Positions 43,986 to 52,738 of a DNA stretch of 64,000 bases are shown here, piece after piece. A program made the position numbers and the translations under genes. The notes under the pieces are model-generated. The model was not told the origin of the DNA. It worked only from the letters and a program-made list of their open reading frames with translations, and ran no database searches. The stretch is taken from the NCBI RefSeq assembly GCF_009711415.1, contig NZ_SMLZ01000103.1:39699-103698 (forward strand). The letters run 5' to 3'. The number at the start of each line of letters is the position of its first letter. The first letter of the stretch is position 1. The stretch is from Roseibium denhamense. Lineage in GTDB: Bacteria; Pseudomonadota; Alphaproteobacteria; Rhizobiales; Stappiaceae.

Positions 43986-44250
43986 GGCGTTTCTCCAAAA
44001 AAGATACGGCGCCCGGATTGGCGCAGTGCCGGACCGGAGCGTTCAAGCAAATCGTAAAACGTCAGGGGCAACCGTCAGAACTTGACATCAAGGACGGCGA
44101 TGCCTTGGCCAACAGGAGGGAGGTCCAGGTTTTTTACGTTTCGCTGATGTGGCGGGGCAGTTGAAAATGAGGACGGTGAGGTACGCCGATTGCAGTTGAA
44201 ATGCAACAGGACGCGGGCATTAATCGATTGTGGAGTGGACGAGCAGCCGG
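43986..44250. other. intergenic region upstream of the Hsp70 gene
   Basis: No gene is seen. It separates the stop of the cyclase from the start of the Hsp70 gene, both on the minus strand. A short dyad TTGCA/TGCAA lies at 44190-44206. It probably holds the Hsp70 promoter, but I could not pick out a heat-shock (CIRCE or sigma-32) element. Confidence 0.4.
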
Positions 44251-46107
44251 TCAAGAAGCAGTGTTGGCCGACTTGCATTCCTGTGATGTCCAAAGGCCGG
44301 TTTCGAGGGGCTGGGTCCGGCCCCTTAGAGCGCTAATCTTGACCAGGGGGGCGGACACACCAGAAGCGCTTGTGTCATCTGCCGCACGGATCAGGTCCTG
44401 GCTGGCCGCCAAGGCTGACTGGTTTTGCTTGGCAACGTCGAGAAGGCGGCTTGCAACATTCACGCAGTCGCCGGTCGCGGCAATTTGTTGCTGGTTCTGG
44501 TGTCCGAGCCGCGAAACGACAACATCTCCGTAATGCACGCCAATCCTGACCTCCCGGATCGCGGGGGCGAGAGCGCGGGCGGAAATCCAGTCCGACACAG
44601 ATCCAACAAGACTGAAAGCGCATTGCAAGGCCCGCAATGGGTCGGTCTTCGACGGAGCCGCAATGCCAAAGCCGAGCATGGCGCCGTCCCCCATGAAATC
44701 GAGAACGACCGCGTCGTGACGGGCCGCTTCGTCGACCACAATGGTATGAAATTCCTTCAGCACATCCCGGGCTTTGCGGGCGCCGGTTGCTTCGCTGAAG
44801 CCGGTGTAGCCGGACAGGTCGATGAACAGAATGGCGGCTTTCTGGTCTTCCGGGGTGGCCAGAAAATCCGGATCATCCGCAATCCGGGCAGCCAGTTTTG
44901 GCGAATGGAACCGGCTAAGGGCCGCACGCGCCTTGACGAGCTGGCGTGACTGGTGCCGGTCAAAGACTTGGCGCACGACGGAAAGGCCCAAAACCACCGG
45001 AACACTGGCAGCAAGGGGCACAGTTCCGCTCAGCCAGAGGCCCTCAAAATGAGCAAACGCCGTGACCGCCAGCCAGCCGATGCAAGCGAGCGCGAAAACG
45101 ATGGTGGCCTGGGCAAAGGGAAGAAAGCTGACGGCCAGGACGCCCAGAACAACAAGGCTTGCAGCGGCAATCGTGTCGATTGCCCGGACTTGCTGATCAC
45201 GCACGAGCGCCGAACCATCCAGAAGGTTTGCAATGGCGGTGGCATGGATTTCGACCCCTGGAAGGATCGGATCGAAAGGCGTCGAAAACTGATCGCCAAC
45301 GGCCGCAGCCGTCACGCCCAGAACGACAAGTGTGCCGGAAAGATCCGGTTTTTCATGATGTGGATCGAGAAAGGCCGCCGCGCTGATGGTCGGAATGCTG
45401 CCCGCGCGTCCATAATAATTGAGCGGGAGGTGCCAGCCCTGATCGAGCCTTTGAAACCGCCCCGACACATCCAAAGCTTCGCCGGAAATGACCGGTATCG
45501 CACCGAGCTGAGCCCCGGCTGCCTGAAGCGCAAATGCGGTTTGAAGGCCGCCTGGCGTTTTGAAAAGGAGCGGGATATGCCGTGGGGTCCCGCCGTGATC
45601 GCTGGCCACATTGACAAGGCCTACGGACGCAGCATTTGAAAGGAGACCGAGGGGCAGGATCAGGTTCGCAGCATCGGGAACGCGCTTCGATCCTTGCTGA
45701 GTGCGCTCGAACTGGCCGGCCGCAGCAATCACGGTCGGCAGGCTGGCAAGCGCTGCTGCCAGCGCCTGATCGTCCGCAGCCGTTGTTGTGCCAGCCAGCA
45801 GGATGTCGACGGCAACGGCCTTCGTGCCTTGTTCGCGCAAGGCGTCAATCACCCCGGCCAGTGCCCGCCGATTGACCGGAAAACCGCCAAGCCGGGCCAG
45901 GGACGCATCGTCAATCGCAACAATGGCAACGCGGGGCGGCGGTTTGCGTGGGCCTTTCAGGTGTATGCGCAGATCGAGCATGACCGTTTCGAAACGGTCA
46001 AGCACGCTCGCGGTTCCGGTAATCTGCCTCTGGCCCAAGGTCCATGTCCAAAGCCCGCCGCAGACCAGAGCCAACGCAATCGCCCAGGCAGGTAGTGCCC
46101 GTTTCAT
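44251..46107 (-). CDS. CHASE2-domain class III adenylate/guanylate cyclase
   Basis: A 618-residue membrane cyclase starting at ATG 46107, which overlaps the fecR-like stop by four bases (ATGA). A first membrane span is followed by a periplasmic CHASE2 sensor (VAIVAIDDASLARLGGFP, DILLAG, FSTPFDPILPGVEIHATAIANLL), then three spans and the cyclase domain. Catalytic features are FIDLSGYTGFSEATGA, FMGDGAMLGFG and TGDCVNVASRLLDVA. The lysine that usually sits before the GD motif is Asp here, so ATP preference is not certain. It should make cyclic nucleotide in response to an envelope signal. Confidence 0.88.
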   Translation of the reverse strand: MKRALPAWAIALALVCGGLWTWTLGQRQITGTASVLDRFETVMLDLRIHLKGPRKPPPRVAIVAIDDASLARLGGFPVNRRALAGVIDALREQGTKAVAVDILLAGTTTAADDQALAAALASLPTVIAAAGQFERTQQGSKRVPDAANLILPLGLLSNAASVGLVNVASDHGGTPRHIPLLFKTPGGLQTAFALQAAGAQLGAIPVISGEALDVSGRFQRLDQGWHLPLNYYGRAGSIPTISAAAFLDPHHEKPDLSGTLVVLGVTAAAVGDQFSTPFDPILPGVEIHATAIANLLDGSALVRDQQVRAIDTIAAASLVVLGVLAVSFLPFAQATIVFALACIGWLAVTAFAHFEGLWLSGTVPLAASVPVVLGLSVVRQVFDRHQSRQLVKARAALSRFHSPKLAARIADDPDFLATPEDQKAAILFIDLSGYTGFSEATGARKARDVLKEFHTIVVDEAARHDAVVLDFMGDGAMLGFGIAAPSKTDPLRALQCAFSLVGSVSDWISARALAPAIREVRIGVHYGDVVVSRLGHQNQQQIAATGDCVNVASRLLDVAKQNQSALAASQDLIRAADDTSASGVSAPLVKISALRGRTQPLETGLWTSQECKSANTAS

Positions 46108-46616
46108 CGGCCGAAACGGCTGAGCAAACGGTTGACCCTGTCTTGCGGCCATTGCCGGACGATCAACGGGTCCTGCGCTGTCACGTCCACACCGTCGCCC
46201 GCCTCCAGCAGAACAGGTTCCGAACCGTCCAGCCTGGTGACTTCAACCACCCCTTCCCTGACAAAAACGGACGTCGTGTCCGCCGTCACATCAACCACAT
46301 ATGTGGTGCCGCGGACGGCAGCGATGGCGTGGGGTGTTCTGATTTGAAAGGGCCCGCTGCCGGGGTCGACCTCAATAAGAACGGCATCGGACTCAAGCTC
46401 GGCCCCGTCCGGGCGCTGTTGACCTGAGGGCGTTGTCAATCCGAGCTGTGCCGCAGCCTCAGCATCAAGAACAACGCCGCCGGCACATTCGTAAACGGTG
46501 CGGTCAGGATCTGTAACGGTGCGCTCGGTGCATCCAGACACTGTTTGCGCGAAGGAAGGGGCCGCCAGCGTCGATAAAAGCAAGCTGAAAATCAGGAAAA
46601 CGGAATATGGTCGCAT
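46104..46616 (-). CDS. periplasmic FecR-domain protein coupled to the cyclase
   Basis: A 170-residue protein with a signal peptide (VFLIFSLLLSTLAAPSFA) and a FecR domain whose core reads IRTPHAIAAVRGTTYVVDV and VFVREGVVEV. There is no N-terminal anti-sigma helix, so this is not a classical FecR anti-sigma regulator. Its stop overlaps the start of the CHASE2 cyclase, making it the likely periplasmic partner of that sensor. It diverges from the Crp-family gene. Confidence 0.85.
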   Translation of the reverse strand: MRPYSVFLIFSLLLSTLAAPSFAQTVSGCTERTVTDPDRTVYECAGGVVLDAEAAAQLGLTTPSGQQRPDGAELESDAVLIEVDPGSGPFQIRTPHAIAAVRGTTYVVDVTADTTSVFVREGVVEVTRLDGSEPVLLEAGDGVDVTAQDPLIVRQWPQDRVNRLLSRFGR

Positions 46617-46738
46617 TTGCTCATCCTAAGCAGAAATTGCCATGATATTGGTGCTAAGTGTATCCGATGTCATATGAATCCGACAGAGTTGAGGCTTGGT
46701 TCGCCGTGCCGCCATCAATTGACAGTGAGAATACAGCC

Positions 46739-47440
46739 ATGAACGACACCGACAACCTCGATAAAGCGGCCTTGTTGAGCAGGAGTTTCATTTTTGATGC
46801 TCTCGACGATCAAGAGAAGCAGGAGCTTGCCAAATTTGCGTTTGTGAAACGCTACAAGGCCGGTGAAACCATTTACACGATGGGAACGCCAGGCCAGAGC
46901 ATGGCCGCAATCGCGGAAGGGTCCGTCCGGGTAAGTGTGCTCACGCCAACAGCCCGGGAAATCACCTTGAACGAGTTGCGAAAAGGCGATGTTTTCGGCG
47001 AAATCGCGGTCCTGGACGGACGGGAGCGGTCTGCGACCGTCAAGGCTCTGACCAATTGCACGCTTGTGATTCTCGAGCGCCGGGAGTTGCTTGGCGTTCT
47101 TCAGCGCAACCCGGCTTTTGCAATTCAGCTGATTGAGCTCTTGTGCCAGCGGGTGCGCCGGTCCGATGAGCGGATGCTTGAGATTGCCTTCCTCGAACTT
47201 CCGGTTCGTCTCGCCCGCCTTTTATTGAGGCTGACAGAGGTCCCTCCCGCTTCACCGCAAAAGCCCCTGGCCAAGCTCTCACAATCCCAGTCGGAATTGG
47301 CGGCAATGATTGGCAACACCCGTGAAAACGTAAACCGGTGTTTGGGCAAGTGGCAAAAAGCAGAGCTGGTGTCGCTAAAAGACGGGTGGCTCATCATTGA
47401 AGACCGCGCCGCACTCGAAGCCCTGGCGGACAGCGACTGA
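46739..47440 (+). CDS. Crp/Fnr-family transcriptional regulator with intact cAMP pocket
   Basis: A 233-residue regulator from ATG 46739 (MNDTDNLDK); an upstream ATG at 46658 would add 27 residues. The cyclic-nucleotide domain carries GDVFGEIAVLDGRERSAT (83-100), with Arg97-Ser98 matching the cAMP-phosphate contacts of CRP. The C-terminal winged helix has SQSELAAMIGNTRENVNRCL. No Fnr cysteines are seen. It is divergent from a FecR plus CHASE2-cyclase pair, so it is a plausible receptor for the cyclic nucleotide made by that cyclase. Confidence 0.9.
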   Translation: MNDTDNLDKAALLSRSFIFDALDDQEKQELAKFAFVKRYKAGETIYTMGTPGQSMAAIAEGSVRVSVLTPTAREITLNELRKGDVFGEIAVLDGRERSATVKALTNCTLVILERRELLGVLQRNPAFAIQLIELLCQRVRRSDERMLEIAFLELPVRLARLLLRLTEVPPASPQKPLAKLSQSQSELAAMIGNTRENVNRCLGKWQKAELVSLKDGWLIIEDRAALEALADSD

Positions 47441-47591
47441 GGGTCAGGCACATCTGGACGTAACGGGCGCATCGCCTGTGCCGTGCATCATAAGCAAACG
47501 GGCAAAGATCGTCTTATCGATTTGATCAGGACAGGCATGCGCAGGATCGGCAAGCGGTCAAGCATGCAAACTGGATGGCAAAGGTGACATT

Positions 47592-48149
47592 ATGGCGGAT
47601 ATGCGGGCACTCGACGTTGAAACACACTCAATTCCCTTTTTCCAACGCTACGGATCTGCAGCGCGCATGCTGCACTGGTCCGTCGCGTGCCTGGTGCTGA
47701 TAACCTGGCCTCTGGGTATGATGATCGGTTTTGCGAAAAAGGACGTGGTGTCCGCGTTCTACCTGCTTCATGAAAGCTTCGGGTTCATGGTGCTGTGGCT
47801 CATGCTGCTGCGGGTCGGGAACCGCTGGCTCACAAAACCGCCGCAGCACAGCGGATCACGGCCGGAAAAATTTGCGGCGAGCGTTGTTCATGGAGGGCTT
47901 TACCTGGCGCTCATCATCATGCCGGTGTCCGGCTTTCTCGCGACCAACGCGCACGGGTTTCCGCTCAAATGGTTTGGCTTGTTCGAGGTGTGGAGCCCCA
48001 TCGGGAAAACGCCAGATATTGCCTGGACCTTGTCGGCCATTCACACATGGAGCGCCTGGATCCTGCTGACCCTTCTGGCCCTGCATCTGGGCGCGGTGCT
48101 CATGCACCACGTGGTGCGCAAGGACGAAACACTCTACCGCATCCTTTGA
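47592..48149 (+). CDS. cytochrome b561 family protein
   Basis: A 185-residue membrane cytochrome with four spans and paired histidines for two b haems: ARMLHWSVACLVL, LLHESFGFMVL, AIHTWSAWILL and LLALHLGAVLMHH. Bacterial b561 proteins oxidise quinol, sometimes to pass electrons to superoxide or a periplasmic acceptor. It lies downstream of the Crp-family gene with a 151-base gap, so an independent promoter is likely. Confidence 0.9.
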   Translation: MADMRALDVETHSIPFFQRYGSAARMLHWSVACLVLITWPLGMMIGFAKKDVVSAFYLLHESFGFMVLWLMLLRVGNRWLTKPPQHSGSRPEKFAASVVHGGLYLALIIMPVSGFLATNAHGFPLKWFGLFEVWSPIGKTPDIAWTLSAIHTWSAWILLTLLALHLGAVLMHHVVRKDETLYRIL

Positions 48150-48201
48150 CGGCACACCCGATTTGGCTTTGCCAGGAATGTGCTTGGCAATGGTATGGGT
48201 C

Positions 48202-49101
48202 TTAGGGTTTTTGCCAGACGGATTTAACGGAGTTGATCAGTGTCGTGATCACCCCAGAATTCCGATTGTCTCTGGCGGTAAAAAGATAGAATTGTGCGGA
48301 ATACATGAATTCCGCCAATTCAAACCGCCGTAATTCGCCCTTGATGCACCAACGTTCGGCATAGTGATCGGGTAGATAGCCGACATAATGGCCGGACCGG
48401 ATCAGCAGCAGTTGCGGTTCGATCTGAAGAACGGTTGCTGCAACATTGCGAAAGACATTTTGCCGGGACTTTTCCGTGCACCAGTAGCCGCGCTTCACAA
48501 AGGGCAGCTCCAGCAAAGCGGCGCGGCCGATATCGTCTGCCGGCAGGTTGAAAAGCGGATGGGTCCGCCCGCAATAAAGGCTGTGGGTTTCCGTGTGCAG
48601 CGGAAACGCATCCAGGCCGTCGACCGGCGAAATGTCGACACCGATACCGCAATGGTAGGTGCCATCGCGGACTTTTTGTTGCAGATCCTGTGCGGCCTCT
48701 TGTGCAAGGAGGACCTTCACATCACCGGCTGTTTCATGAAATTCAGCGAGCACTTCCGGAAGGCGCGTTGCTTCATCATCGGCAACGGCATCAAGGATCC
48801 CGATGCGCAATTCACCGCTGATCTTGCCCTGAACCGCACCAACGTCGGCGGAAAAGTCATGCAGTGCACCATGAAGCCGGGTGGCGGCCTCATGAACGGC
48901 GCGGCCATCCTCTGTCAGTTGAAAACCGCCGCGTCCGCGCCGGCACAGCACGACGCCCAGGCGATCCTCTAGCGCCGCCATATGGTTGGAAATGGTGGAT
49001 TGACTGAGGTTGAGTTCGCCTTCGGCTGCTGAGAACCCTCCATGGCGCACAACCGCATCGAAGACTTGCAACAGCCTGAGGTCACTTCCGGAAGGGCGCA
49101 T
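48202..49101 (-). CDS. LysR-family transcriptional regulator
   Basis: A 299-residue LysR regulator. The N-terminal helix-turn-helix is DLRLLQVFDAVVRHGGFSAAEGELNLSQSTISNHMAALEDRLG-like (about residues 6-50), followed by the usual effector-binding domain. It is divergent from the aminotransferase gene, and the gap holds a perfect inverted repeat with a T-N11-A core at 49110-49137. It therefore probably autoregulates and controls the guanidino/polyamine operon. The inducer may be a substrate of that operon. Confidence 0.9.
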   Translation of the reverse strand: MRPSGSDLRLLQVFDAVVRHGGFSAAEGELNLSQSTISNHMAALEDRLGVVLCRRGRGGFQLTEDGRAVHEAATRLHGALHDFSADVGAVQGKISGELRIGILDAVADDEATRLPEVLAEFHETAGDVKVLLAQEAAQDLQQKVRDGTYHCGIGVDISPVDGLDAFPLHTETHSLYCGRTHPLFNLPADDIGRAALLELPFVKRGYWCTEKSRQNVFRNVAATVLQIEPQLLLIRSGHYVGYLPDHYAERWCIKGELRRFELAEFMYSAQFYLFTARDNRNSGVITTLINSVKSVWQKP

Positions 49102-49109
49102 ACGACCTC

Positions 49110-49137
49110 CATTACATTTGTTATTTTCAATGTAATG
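49110..49137. promoter_or_regulatory. LysR-type operator (9-bp inverted repeat)
   Basis: CATTACATT (49110-49118) and AATGTAATG (49129-49137) form a perfect dyad around a 10-base AT-rich spacer, with the LysR-type T-N11-A core inside. It starts 8 bases upstream of the LysR gene start and about 90 bases before the aminotransferase ATG, the normal place for a LysR recognition site. Confidence 0.8.
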
Positions 49138-49227
49138 ATTGATAGGTTCTTATTTTACAAGTTTTCAGCCGCGCTATGATCATTTTTTGCACATGCACAA
49201 TTCATGTGCGAGGGGCAAGGTTAAGCG

Positions 49228-50451
49228 ATGGGCGATCCCGCAGTGAATTTGAATGCGAACCTGATCGATACGGCAACGCCGCCGATACCCGAGGCTGCTG
49301 AATGGCTGTCCGGATTTGACGGCCGCCACGGTCCCGCACTTAATCTCAGCCAGGCGGTGCCCGGCGACCCGCCCCCTGCCGAATTCCTGGAAAAGATCGC
49401 AGAAGCTGCCCGGTCTCCTGAGGCTTCCCGCTACGGCGATATTTATGGAGACGAGGCTGTCCGTGGCGCTTACGCCGCAGAGTGTTCGCGTCTGTACCAA
49501 GCGCCAATCGCGTTTGATGAAGTGGCGATAACGGCGGGGTGCAATCAAGCCTTCTTTGTGTCAATCATGGCAATTGCAGCGGCCGGTGATGCGGTTCTTT
49601 TGCCGGCGCCGTGGTACTTCAATCACAAAATGACCATGGACATGCTGGGCATTGAAACACGGACCCTTCCGCTCGATGCATCGACCGGGTTCGTGCCAGA
49701 TGTATCGGCGGCCGCAAGCCTGATTGACAGCAAGGTCAAGGCCATCGTTCTGGTCACCCCGAACAATCCGACTGGCGCTGTGTATCCGCCGGAGACCATC
49801 GCGGCGTTTCTGGATCTCGCGCATGCCAAGGGGATCCGGTTGATCATTGACGAGACGTACCGGGATTTCAGACCCGCATCGTCCCGGCCGCACGCTCTTT
49901 ATCAGGACCAGCGTTGGCGGGACACGGTCATAGGCCTTTACAGTTTCTCCAAGGCCTATGCCATTCCAGGGCATCGTCTCGGTGCCCTGACAGCGTCCGC
50001 GCAAACTGTCCGTGAGATCGGAAAAATTCTCGATTGCGTTCAGATCTGCCCAGCCCGCGCAGCGCAGATCGCACTGCCCTGGGCAATCGCACATCTGGCG
50101 GAGTGGCGGGGCGCAACCAATGCCGAACTCCTCAAGCGGGCCGCCACGTTCCGGTCCGCCCTGGCAGCGCATCCGGAGTGGCGGATCGATCAGATTGGTG
50201 CCTATTTCGCCTATGTGCGCCACCCATTTGACGGTGTTCCTGCGCCCGTGGTTGCCGAAGCCTTGGCAAGGACATGCGGGCTCTTGGCGCTGCCGGGCAC
50301 TTATTTCGGACCGGGTCAGGACCAGCACCTGCGAATGGCATTTGCCAATGTCGGGTGTGACAGCCTGAGACACATTCCCAATCGTCTGTCGGCCTTTCCA
50401 AAGGACGCTTTCGAAAATGACCTCACGTGGAAGGGCAACCGCTTTGGATAA
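49228..50451 (+). CDS. class I/II PLP-dependent aminotransferase
   Basis: A 407-residue fold-type I aminotransferase with YGDIYGDEAVRGAYA near the cofactor, TPNNPTGAVYPPE, IIDETYRDF and the PLP lysine in SFSKAYAIPGHRLG. It heads an operon with a ureohydrolase and a polyamine-type importer (35-base overlap with the ureohydrolase frame). A plausible substrate is arginine or another guanidino amino acid, as in the arginine transaminase route to 4-guanidinobutyrate. Specificity cannot be read from sequence. Confidence 0.85.
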   Translation: MGDPAVNLNANLIDTATPPIPEAAEWLSGFDGRHGPALNLSQAVPGDPPPAEFLEKIAEAARSPEASRYGDIYGDEAVRGAYAAECSRLYQAPIAFDEVAITAGCNQAFFVSIMAIAAAGDAVLLPAPWYFNHKMTMDMLGIETRTLPLDASTGFVPDVSAAASLIDSKVKAIVLVTPNNPTGAVYPPETIAAFLDLAHAKGIRLIIDETYRDFRPASSRPHALYQDQRWRDTVIGLYSFSKAYAIPGHRLGALTASAQTVREIGKILDCVQICPARAAQIALPWAIAHLAEWRGATNAELLKRAATFRSALAAHPEWRIDQIGAYFAYVRHPFDGVPAPVVAEALARTCGLLALPGTYFGPGQDQHLRMAFANVGCDSLRHIPNRLSAFPKDAFENDLTWKGNRFG

Positions 50452-51496
50452 GAACAAACTCGACGCCATCCGCGCCAGGTTTTCCGGCGAAAACGAAAGC
50501 GTCATCTACACCCCCGGCTTCAAGGCGGTCGCGGACAAGCTTTTTGATCCAGCCGGAACCCGGGTTGCACCCTATGCCGGTATTCCAAGCTTTCTGGACC
50601 TCCCATACCGGCCAACGGACTGGCAGGATCCGGATTTCAGCGGCGTGGATGTCGCGCTCGTCGGTATGCCGATGGATTTGGGGATCACCAACCGGAATGG
50701 CTGCCGGTTCGGTCCGCGTGCCATCCGGGCCATAGAACGTGTGGGACCGTTCAATCACGTGCTGGAATGCATGCCCGGCTTCGACCTGAAGGCCTTCGAC
50801 ATTGGCGATGTTCCGTTCAGAAGCCGGTTCGATCTTGCCAAATCGCACGAGGACATCGAGGCCGCGATCCTGAAGCTGACCGCAGCGGGTGTCGTGCCCT
50901 TGTCCGTTGGCGGGGATCACTCCATTTCGCTGCCGATCCTCAAGGCGCTCGGACACGAGGCCCCCGTCGGCATGATCCACATCGATGCCCATTGCGACAC
51001 GTCCGGCCCCTTCGACGGCAGCCGCTTTCATCATGGCGGGCCTTTCCGGCAGGCCGTCCTGGAAGGGGTTCTCGATCCGGAGCGCACAATCCAGATCGGG
51101 ATCCGCGGGTCATCCGAGTATCTTTGGGAATTCTCCCGGGAAACCGGGATGACCGTCATTCATGCAGAAGAGGTTTCCGGTCGCGGCTGCGCCAGGATCG
51201 CGGAGATCGCCCGTGAAAAGGTTGGAGACGGGCCGGTCTATCTGTCGTTCGATATCGACAGCCTGGACCCGGCCTTCGCGCCAGGAACGGGAACACCGGA
51301 AATCGGCGGCCTGACCACGCGCGAGGCCCAGGAAATCCTGCGCGCCCTCAAGGGCACCAACCTGATTGGCGGCGATGTCGTTGAGGTCGCGCCGCAATAT
51401 GACGCAACAACAAACACTGCGCATGCGGGGGCCCAGATGCTGTTTGAGATCCTGTCTCTAATGGTGTTCAGCCCGGCTCTGGCCACGAAGTCATGA
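50417..51496 (+). CDS. agmatinase/guanidinobutyrase-family ureohydrolase
   Basis: A 359-residue manganese ureohydrolase that releases urea from agmatine or a related guanidino compound. Metal-binding motifs are complete: GGDHS, HIDAHCD, and the DIDSLDPAFAPGTGTPEIGG segment. The N-terminus is longer than in E. coli SpeB, typical of the alphaproteobacterial agmatinase/guanidinobutyrase group. Its start lies inside the aminotransferase 3' end. Agmatine and 4-guanidinobutyrate are both possible substrates; with the downstream amidase, a 4-guanidinobutyramide route is also conceivable. Confidence 0.88.
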   Translation: MTSRGRATALDKNKLDAIRARFSGENESVIYTPGFKAVADKLFDPAGTRVAPYAGIPSFLDLPYRPTDWQDPDFSGVDVALVGMPMDLGITNRNGCRFGPRAIRAIERVGPFNHVLECMPGFDLKAFDIGDVPFRSRFDLAKSHEDIEAAILKLTAAGVVPLSVGGDHSISLPILKALGHEAPVGMIHIDAHCDTSGPFDGSRFHHGGPFRQAVLEGVLDPERTIQIGIRGSSEYLWEFSRETGMTVIHAEEVSGRGCARIAEIAREKVGDGPVYLSFDIDSLDPAFAPGTGTPEIGGLTTREAQEILRALKGTNLIGGDVVEVAPQYDATTNTAHAGAQMLFEILSLMVFSPALATKS

Positions 51497-51588
51497 AGTT
51501 CACACGGCAAGCGAGTTCCACACAGAATGAGCCGCTTGCCCTGTTCCTGACCGGCGCTCAGTCGGTCAGCCAATGAGGGGAATTGAAA

Positions 51589-52677
51589 ATGACAGATACA
51601 GTAAAATTCGGACTATCGAGACGTTCCGTCCTGGCCGCCGGTCTGGCGGGCGCTTCAACCTTGGCCATGCCGACCGTCTTGCGAGCACAGGACCGTTCGC
51701 TCAAGGTCGGCGTTTATGGCGGTTACTTCAAGGACAGCTTCGACAAGCACATCTTCCCGGAGTTCACCAGCGCCACGGGCATTGCAGTGGAGTCCATTGC
51801 AGAGCCGACCGGCGAAGCCTGGCTGGTGCAGCTGGAGCAGGCCGCGCGCGCCGGACAGGCACCCGCCGACCTGTCCATGATGTCCCAGGTCGCCATGCTG
51901 AAGGGGCAATCGACCAATCTGTGGACGCCGCTGGACTTGTCCAAGGTCGCCGATGCGGACAAGGTCCTGCCGCAGTTCATTAACAGCTATCCGGACGGCA
52001 AGGTTGCCGGGGTTGGGGCGGTCGCCTGGTACATCACACTGGTCTCCAACACGGAAAGCTATCCGGAAGCGCCCGAAAGCTGGGCCTTCATGTGGGACCC
52101 GGCCAATGAAGACAAGCTGGGCCTTCTGGCGCTTGTGTCTAACTCCTTCCTCCTGGAGGTGACGGCCAAGACTTTCTTCGGCGGAACAGACGTTCTCGAT
52201 ACGGATGAGGGCATCTTGCAGGTGATGGAAAAGCTTGCCGAACTCAAGCCGAATGTCCGTTTGTGGTATCGGGATGAAGCCCAGTTCGAACAGGCTCTGA
52301 AATCCGGCGAAATCCCGATGGGGCAATATTATCACGACGTGACCGGGCTGGCCGCAGCCGATGGGTTTCCGGTCCGCTCGACCTTCCCGAAAGAGGGCGG
52401 CATTCTGGATTCCGGGTGCTGGGCGCTGTCACGGGCTTCTGAAAAGGGCGACGAGGCGCATGAGTTTATCAACTTCATGACCCAGCCCTCCATGCAGAAG
52501 CTGATGTCGCTCAAGGTTGGCACGGCCCCGACCCTGAAACGCGACACGCTTGATATGACCGATGCGGAATTTGCGTCCGTGTCGTCCGATATCGATCCGG
52601 TGATACCGCGCTACGATCTCTATTCGACCAAGTCCGACTGGCTGAACCAGAAATGGACCGAACTGATCGTCGGTTGA
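51589..52677 (+). CDS. ABC transporter periplasmic substrate-binding protein (PotD-like)
   Basis: A 362-residue solute-binding protein with a Tat-type signal (SRRSVLAAGLAGASTLAMP) ending at LRAQD. The mature part starts LKVGVYGGYFKDSFD, with MSQVAML and WYRDEAQFEQALKSGEIPMG; the overall pattern is the spermidine/putrescine (PotD/PotF) and related cluster D binding proteins. The ATG at 51589 is preferred over the TTG at 51583. It supplies the substrate for the PotABC-like components that follow. Confidence 0.9.
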   Translation: MTDTVKFGLSRRSVLAAGLAGASTLAMPTVLRAQDRSLKVGVYGGYFKDSFDKHIFPEFTSATGIAVESIAEPTGEAWLVQLEQAARAGQAPADLSMMSQVAMLKGQSTNLWTPLDLSKVADADKVLPQFINSYPDGKVAGVGAVAWYITLVSNTESYPEAPESWAFMWDPANEDKLGLLALVSNSFLLEVTAKTFFGGTDVLDTDEGILQVMEKLAELKPNVRLWYRDEAQFEQALKSGEIPMGQYYHDVTGLAAADGFPVRSTFPKEGGILDSGCWALSRASEKGDEAHEFINFMTQPSMQKLMSLKVGTAPTLKRDTLDMTDAEFASVSSDIDPVIPRYDLYSTKSDWLNQKWTELIVG

Positions 52678-52738
52678 TGCTGTTTCCGGGCCGGGGCAAC
52701 AGTCGCGGCCCGGACATTTAAACTTTCAGGAAACTCAC

